Source: an uncultured Actinomycetes bacterium (GTDB lineage Bacteria > Actinomycetota > Actinomycetes > Nanopelagicales > Nanopelagicaceae). From it: DNA of 61,168 nt. The stretch covers positions 1-61,168 of the forward strand of contig CAILHY010000007.1 of NCBI GenBank assembly GCA_903834145.1. Reading direction: 5' to 3'. How positions within the stretch are numbered: the first letter of the stretch is position 1; every line of letters starts with the position of its first letter. Both the position numbers and the translations under genes were made by a program. The notes under the pieces were generated by a model. It was not told the origin of the DNA. It saw nothing but the letters and a program-made list of their open reading frames with translations, and did no database searches. This document shows positions 57,870 through 61,168 of this stretch, piece after piece.

Positions 57870-58939
57870 GCAAAATCCATGTGGCAATTCTCTGCGGTGG
57901 ACGCAGTAGTGAACATGAGATTTCTTGCGTCTCTGCCGGAGGAATTCTTAGCGCTATTGATCGCAATCGCTACCAACCAATATTGATTGGGATAACGCGC
58001 ACCTCGGGACGTTGGGTTTTAATGCCTGAGGGCTATCCGTTGGAAATCGTTGATGGAGTCCTTCCATCGGTGCCCGAGGATGCCCCGGAAGTAAATACAG
58101 ATATCCATGGTTTTAGTGTGGGCGGAAAATCTTTAGGTGTCGATTTAGTTTTCCCAATATTGCACGGACCCTATGGCGAAGATGGAACCATTCAAGGTTT
58201 CTGCGAAATCGCGAATATTCCCTACGTGGGTAGTGGCGTCCTGGCTTCGGCCGCAGCGATGGATAAATCATTTGCGAAATCGATATTCGCATCTCATGCA
58301 ATGAAGGTTGCCGAAGGAATTGTTATTACCGCAGAAAAATGGGAGAGCTCTCGTGCAACGTGTGAGGCGCTTATTGGAGTCTTGGCATATCCACTCTTTG
58401 TAAAGCCTGCTCGCGGTGGATCAAGTCGCGGGACATCCAAAGTACACAACCCTTCTGAATTATCTGATGCAATCCTCGAAGCGCATCGATTTGATCGTAA
58501 GGCCCTTGTGGAAGAGGGAGTAAAGGGCCGTGAAATAGAAGTTGCGGTTCTCGAAGTCGATGGCTCCCTGGTCATATCTCAACCAGGTGAGGTAATCATT
58601 GATGAGAAATTTGAGTTCTATAACTTTGAAGCAAAGTATTTGGATGATGCAACAACGGCTGCTATCCCAGCTCCATTACCGAGTGATGTGATCACCGAAA
58701 TCCGCGCAGAAGCAGCGACTGCATTTACCGCTTTAGGTTGCTCCGGACTCGCGCGCGTGGATTTCATTTATAGTGATGAAGGTCAGATTATTATCAATGA
58801 AATTAATACAATGCCCGGCTTTACTTCATCGTCGATGTATCCGACTTTGATGGCGGCAAGTGGAATCACGTATTCGCAGGTGATAGATGAACTCATGAAG
58901 TGCGCGCTCACGCGCCGAAATTCAGTGCTGGGAAATTAG
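57866..58939 (+). CDS. ddl: D-alanine-D-alanine ligase
   Basis: This 357-residue ATP-grasp enzyme joins two D-alanines for peptidoglycan. LCGGRSSEHEISCVSA is the N-terminal motif, PILHGPYGEDGTIQGFCE and VKPARGGSSRGTSKV form the ATP and substrate loops, and INEINTMPGFTSSSMYP is the C-terminal metal site. Length fits DdlA. Its stop shares bases with the convergent RAM-domain gene. Confidence 0.96.
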   Translation: MSKIHVAILCGGRSSEHEISCVSAGGILSAIDRNRYQPILIGITRTSGRWVLMPEGYPLEIVDGVLPSVPEDAPEVNTDIHGFSVGGKSLGVDLVFPILHGPYGEDGTIQGFCEIANIPYVGSGVLASAAAMDKSFAKSIFASHAMKVAEGIVITAEKWESSRATCEALIGVLAYPLFVKPARGGSSRGTSKVHNPSELSDAILEAHRFDRKALVEEGVKGREIEVAVLEVDGSLVISQPGEVIIDEKFEFYNFEAKYLDDATTAAIPAPLPSDVITEIRAEAATAFTALGCSGLARVDFIYSDEGQIIINEINTMPGFTSSSMYPTLMAASGITYSQVIDELMKCALTRRNSVLGN

Positions 58940-59172
58940 TAGGTAGTTACAGGGCAGGTCAATGTGCGAGTAATCCCGGCAACGGCTTGAACTTTGGACA
59001 AAATTACGCGTCCAAAATCTTCCATGCTGGTTGCCTCTGCACGCATGATGACATCGTATGGGCCGGTTACACCTTCGGCTAAAGTCACTCCAGCAATGGC
59101 AGAGACAGCATGTGCAACGCTCGATGCTTTTCCGACCTCAGTTTGGATCAAGATGTAGGCCTGTACTGACAT
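58936..59172 (-). CDS. Stand-alone Lrp/AsnC RAM-domain protein
   Basis: This 78-residue protein contains only the ligand-binding RAM domain of Lrp/AsnC regulators (AYILIQTEVGKASSVAHAVSAIAGVTLAEGVTGPYDVIMRAEA). The helix-turn-helix is absent. Such proteins assemble as rings that bind amino acids and may modulate full-length Lrp proteins. Its stop overlaps that of ddl by 4 bp on the opposite strand. Location between ddl and thiL is conserved in actinobacteria. Confidence 0.9.
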   Translation of the reverse strand: MSVQAYILIQTEVGKASSVAHAVSAIAGVTLAEGVTGPYDVIMRAEATSMEDFGRVILSKVQAVAGITRTLTCPVTTY

Positions 59173-59212
59173 GGCATTTCCTCTCTCGATATTGCTTGTA
59201 CGGGGCGACGTT

Positions 59213-59228
59213 AGCGCATTTTTGCGCT
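59213..59228. promoter_or_regulatory. Inverted repeat in the RAM-gene/thiL divergent region
   Basis: AGCGCA (59213-59218) and TGCGCT (59223-59228) are perfect arms around TTTT. They lie in the 94-bp gap between divergent genes and may be an operator. Confidence 0.35.
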
Positions 59229-59266
59229 TCGGGGCAGTAGCTTTTTATCCCGCGTAAGGTATGGCC

Positions 59267-60214
59267 ATGGCATTTTCCGAATCCGAGGTCATCGCTGAAC
59301 TGGCGAGTATTTTCTCCTCAACCGATTCCAGGATCCGTGTAGGGATTGGTGACGACGCTGCTGTGGTTGCCCCCGCCGTGCACGATGCAGTGATTACAAC
59401 AGATATGGCTATTGAGAACGTTCACTTTAAGCGAAGTTGGTCGAGTGCTTTCGAGATTGGCGCAAAGGTCACCGCCGCCAACCTTGCAGATATCTATGCG
59501 ATGGGTGCAACCCCTCGCCATTTAGTGGCGGCAGTTTCCTTAACGGGAAATGAAAGTATGAATTGGATTCGTGAACTCGCACAGGGCATGAAATCCGAGG
59601 CTGATAAATGTGCGGTCAGCATTATCGGGGGAGACATTGTTCGCGGGCCTTTTGTTTCAATTTCAATGACCGCCGTTGGTGATGTTGTCCATCCCATACT
59701 TCGCTCGGGCGCACAGGTGGGCGATGCAATTTATCTCTCGGCATTGGCTGGATATTCTGCAGCAGGACTTTATTTATTAGGTAACCCATTAGGTAAAGAA
59801 ATAGTTGTGAGCGCACTTTCGCAAAGCGCCGTTGCAGAGAGAGCATTGGCGCAATTTCGTGCACCAGATGTGGATTATCAAGCAGGCGTTGCGTTTTCCA
59901 ATGCTCATTCCCTATGCGATGTTAGCGATGGATTATTGACGCAGGGCAATCAAATTGCTCGTGCCTCTGGAGTGCGGTTGGAGTTTTCATCCGAGTTAAT
60001 TTCCAAGGCACCAGGATTTCAGGGGCTCAGCGATTTAGCCGACGAAGTCGGTGCCTACATATGGGATTGGATCGGTTGCGGAGGAGAGGATCACGTATTT
60101 CTTGCCACCGGAGTTGGCCTACCTGGCTTGGAAATCGGCGCAGTAGTAGAGGGAAGTGATTGCGAAATTCTTGGACTGAGCAAAAACCCTGAAGGATTTG
60201 CTCACTTTAATTAA
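59267..60214 (+). CDS. thiL: Thiamine-monophosphate kinase
   Basis: This 315-residue enzyme phosphorylates thiamine monophosphate to the active diphosphate. GIGDDAAVV is the N-terminal metal motif; TTDMAIENVHFKRSW, ANLADIYAMGATPRHLVAAVSL and CDVSDGLLTQGNQIARASGV follow the family order. The ATG at 59267 has AAGG at 7 nt; an ATG at 59261 is too close to it. Its stop overlaps that of convergent rpmB. No thiamine riboswitch is visible upstream. Confidence 0.94.
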   Translation: MAFSESEVIAELASIFSSTDSRIRVGIGDDAAVVAPAVHDAVITTDMAIENVHFKRSWSSAFEIGAKVTAANLADIYAMGATPRHLVAAVSLTGNESMNWIRELAQGMKSEADKCAVSIIGGDIVRGPFVSISMTAVGDVVHPILRSGAQVGDAIYLSALAGYSAAGLYLLGNPLGKEIVVSALSQSAVAERALAQFRAPDVDYQAGVAFSNAHSLCDVSDGLLTQGNQIARASGVRLEFSSELISKAPGFQGLSDLADEVGAYIWDWIGCGGEDHVFLATGVGLPGLEIGAVVEGSDCEILGLSKNPEGFAHFN

Positions 60215-60396
60215 CGGGAAACTTTGCCAGCTTTCAGGCATGAAGTGCAGACGTTCTGACGCTTGGAGGTTCCGTTGATGAAGGTACGCACGCGCTGAAT
60301 ATTTGGATTCCAGCGACGACGGGTCTTTACCTGGGAGTGCGAGACGTTATTGCCAAAGCTGGGGCCTTTGCCGCAGATATCGCATGTTGCTGCCAT
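60211..60396 (-). CDS. rpmB: 50S ribosomal protein L28
   Basis: This 61-residue protein begins AATCDICGKGPSFGNNVSHSQ and has RRRWNPNIQRV in the centre. Two CxxC pairs (CDIC and CTSC) show it is the zinc-binding C+ form. AAGGAG lies ahead of the ATG. It overlaps thiL by 4 bp at the stops. Confidence 0.96.
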   Translation of the reverse strand: MAATCDICGKGPSFGNNVSHSQVKTRRRWNPNIQRVRTFINGTSKRQNVCTSCLKAGKVSR

Positions 60397-60454
60397 CGTC
60401 GTACTCCTTCAAGAAACTGTGCGGATTTGTCCTTTTGAACGGGCGTAAGGGTAG

Positions 60455-60491
60455 CGCCTAGGCGGGGGTGAAGGCTAATTGGCTCGAGCCA
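60455..60491. promoter_or_regulatory. Two palindromes in the rpmB-cydA divergent region
   Basis: CGCCTAGGCG (60455-60464) and TGGCTCGAGCCA (60480-60491) are perfect palindromes 15 bp apart. They lie about 60-95 bp upstream of the rpmB start in the 282-bp divergent spacer, where promoters for both genes are expected. Confidence 0.4.
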
Positions 60492-60530
60492 GGTCCAATG
60501 TGGTGCAAAAGAGGTGGTGCCCCTCATGAT

Positions 60531-60544
60531 ATTTACGCGTAAAT
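60531..60544. promoter_or_regulatory. ATTTACGCGTAAAT palindrome upstream of cydA
   Basis: This perfect 14-bp palindrome lies 135 bp before the cydA ATG. Its 12-bp core equals the palindrome 15 bp ahead of hup. A further inverted repeat, TTAATC-CA-GATTAA (60640-60653), sits 25 bp before the start of cydA. Confidence 0.55.
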
Positions 60545-60678
60545 GAGCGTGAGTGAGGAGCGCAACAGGCAAATGTGAGGATTTGCAATGTGAGCAGGCT
60601 GAGAATTGGGAATGAGTTAGCAGCATTGCTGATTCAGAGTTAATCCAGATTAATTCACAGATGTAAAGAGGAGAGATT

Positions 60679-61168
60679 ATGCATGCATTAGATCTTGCTC
60701 GTTGGCAGTTCGCCATAACCACGGTCTACCACTTCTTGTTCGTCCCCATCACGATTGGCATGGCGTTCTTAGTAGCTGGATTACAGACGGCTTGGTTTAG
60801 AACCAACAAGTTGAAGTATCTGCGGGCAACAAAGTTTTTTGGAAAGCTCTTCCTGATCAACTTCGCTATCGGTGTCGTCACTGGCATCGTTCAGGAATTT
60901 CAGTTCGGAATGAACTGGTCCTCCTATAGCCGATTCGTCGGAGATATTTTCGGAGCGCCACTTGCCATGGAAGGCCTCTTGGCATTCTTCCTGGAGAGCA
61001 CATTCCTGGGTCTTTGGATATTTGGTTGGGATCGTCTACCTAAGAAGATTCACTTGGCATCGATCTGGTTAGCTGCGACAGGAACTTTATTGTCGGCCTA
61101 CTTTATTCTCGCTGCGAACTCGTGGATGCAACATCCAGTGGGTTACATCCTTAATGCAACTAAAGGTC
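60679..61168 (+). CDS. cydA: Cytochrome bd oxidase subunit I, N-terminal part (cut by window edge)
   Basis: The open frame from the ATG at 60679 runs to the window end (163 codons). [25 protein letters not shown] contains H18, the heme b595 ligand, and [48 protein letters not shown] includes the conserved membrane glutamates. The enzyme reduces oxygen with quinol at low oxygen tension. AAAGAGGAGA precedes the start. The rest of the gene and cydB lie outside. Confidence 0.95.
   Translation, partial: MHALDLARWQFAITTVYHFLFVPITIGMAFLVAGLQTAWFRTNKLKYLRATKFFGKLFLINFAIGVVTGIVQEFQFGMNWSSYSRFVGDIFGAPLAMEGLLAFFLESTFLGLWIFGWDRLPKKIHLASIWLAATGTLLSAYFILAANSWMQHPVGYILNATKG

Noticed and set aside
59173-59266. 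Thiamine riboswitch before thiL
   Set aside because: The spacer is under 100 bp and lacks the conserved thiamine-element core; only a small inverted repeat is present.

Overview
The window is 61 kb of a dense bacterial chromosome from an actinobacterium (Actinomycetota). The evidence is a DUF3145 gene beside a fabD-fabH-acpP-fabF-accD operon, a HU protein with a lysine/alanine/proline tail, an NdgR-type IclR regulator divergent from leuCD, a nadD-rsfS-phosphatase cluster, and the order lepA-hemW-hrcA-dnaJ-rsmE-HIT-phoH-ybeY-corC. Base composition near 50% GC, 1-8 bp gene overlaps, convergent genes that share stop-codon bases and very short spacers suggest a streamlined member, for example the freshwater Nanopelagicales type. 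That placement is inference; no rRNA gene is present.

Region 1-5.3 kb is an accessory surface module. It holds a two-component pair (sensor cut by the window edge, LuxR-type regulator) on the minus strand. On the plus strand are an ER/SipW-type signal peptidase, two TasA/camelysin-like exported proteins, a third secreted protein that shares motifs with them, and an M23-like peptidase. Tandem repeats and hairpins fill the gaps. Region 5.3-17.5 kb holds cspA, DUF3145 and SIMPL genes, the leftward type II fatty-acid operon, glgX, an SGNH hydrolase and two GT4 glycosyltransferases.

Region 17.6-27.2 kb is a rightward housekeeping block: etfBA, cysteine desulfurase, mnmA, ligA, a 40-residue membrane protein, nadD, rsfS, a histidine phosphatase and kup. 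Region 27.3-45.6 kb continues with tRNA-Ala, leuS, comEA, comEC, holA, rpsT, lepA, hemW, hrcA, dnaJ, rsmE, a HIT protein, phoH, ybeY, a CorC-type protein, a fumarylacetoacetase-family hydrolase and gltX.

Region 45.6-52.5 kb is a second accessory island next to tRNA-Gln and tRNA-Glu. It has a YCII-like protein, a DinB-like protein, a leftward trio (secreted protein plus two prepilin-like proteins) and a rightward phosphorelay (CheY-like receiver, histidine kinase with an HPt-like C-terminus, OmpR-type regulator). Region 52.5-61.2 kb returns to conserved order: ndgR<>leuCD, hup, plsC-like, gpsA, ddl, a stand-alone RAM-domain protein, thiL, rpmB and the start of cydA.

The main leads are these: the two-component/SipW/TasA-like module with a shared motif set in three exported proteins; stop-codon-spanning decamer arrays with a TCCTAA core at two unrelated genes; a TTTACGCGTAAA palindrome upstream of both hup and cydA; and two genes (comEC and the histidine kinase) whose N-terminal membrane segments lie in frame upstream of any ATG/GTG/TTG.
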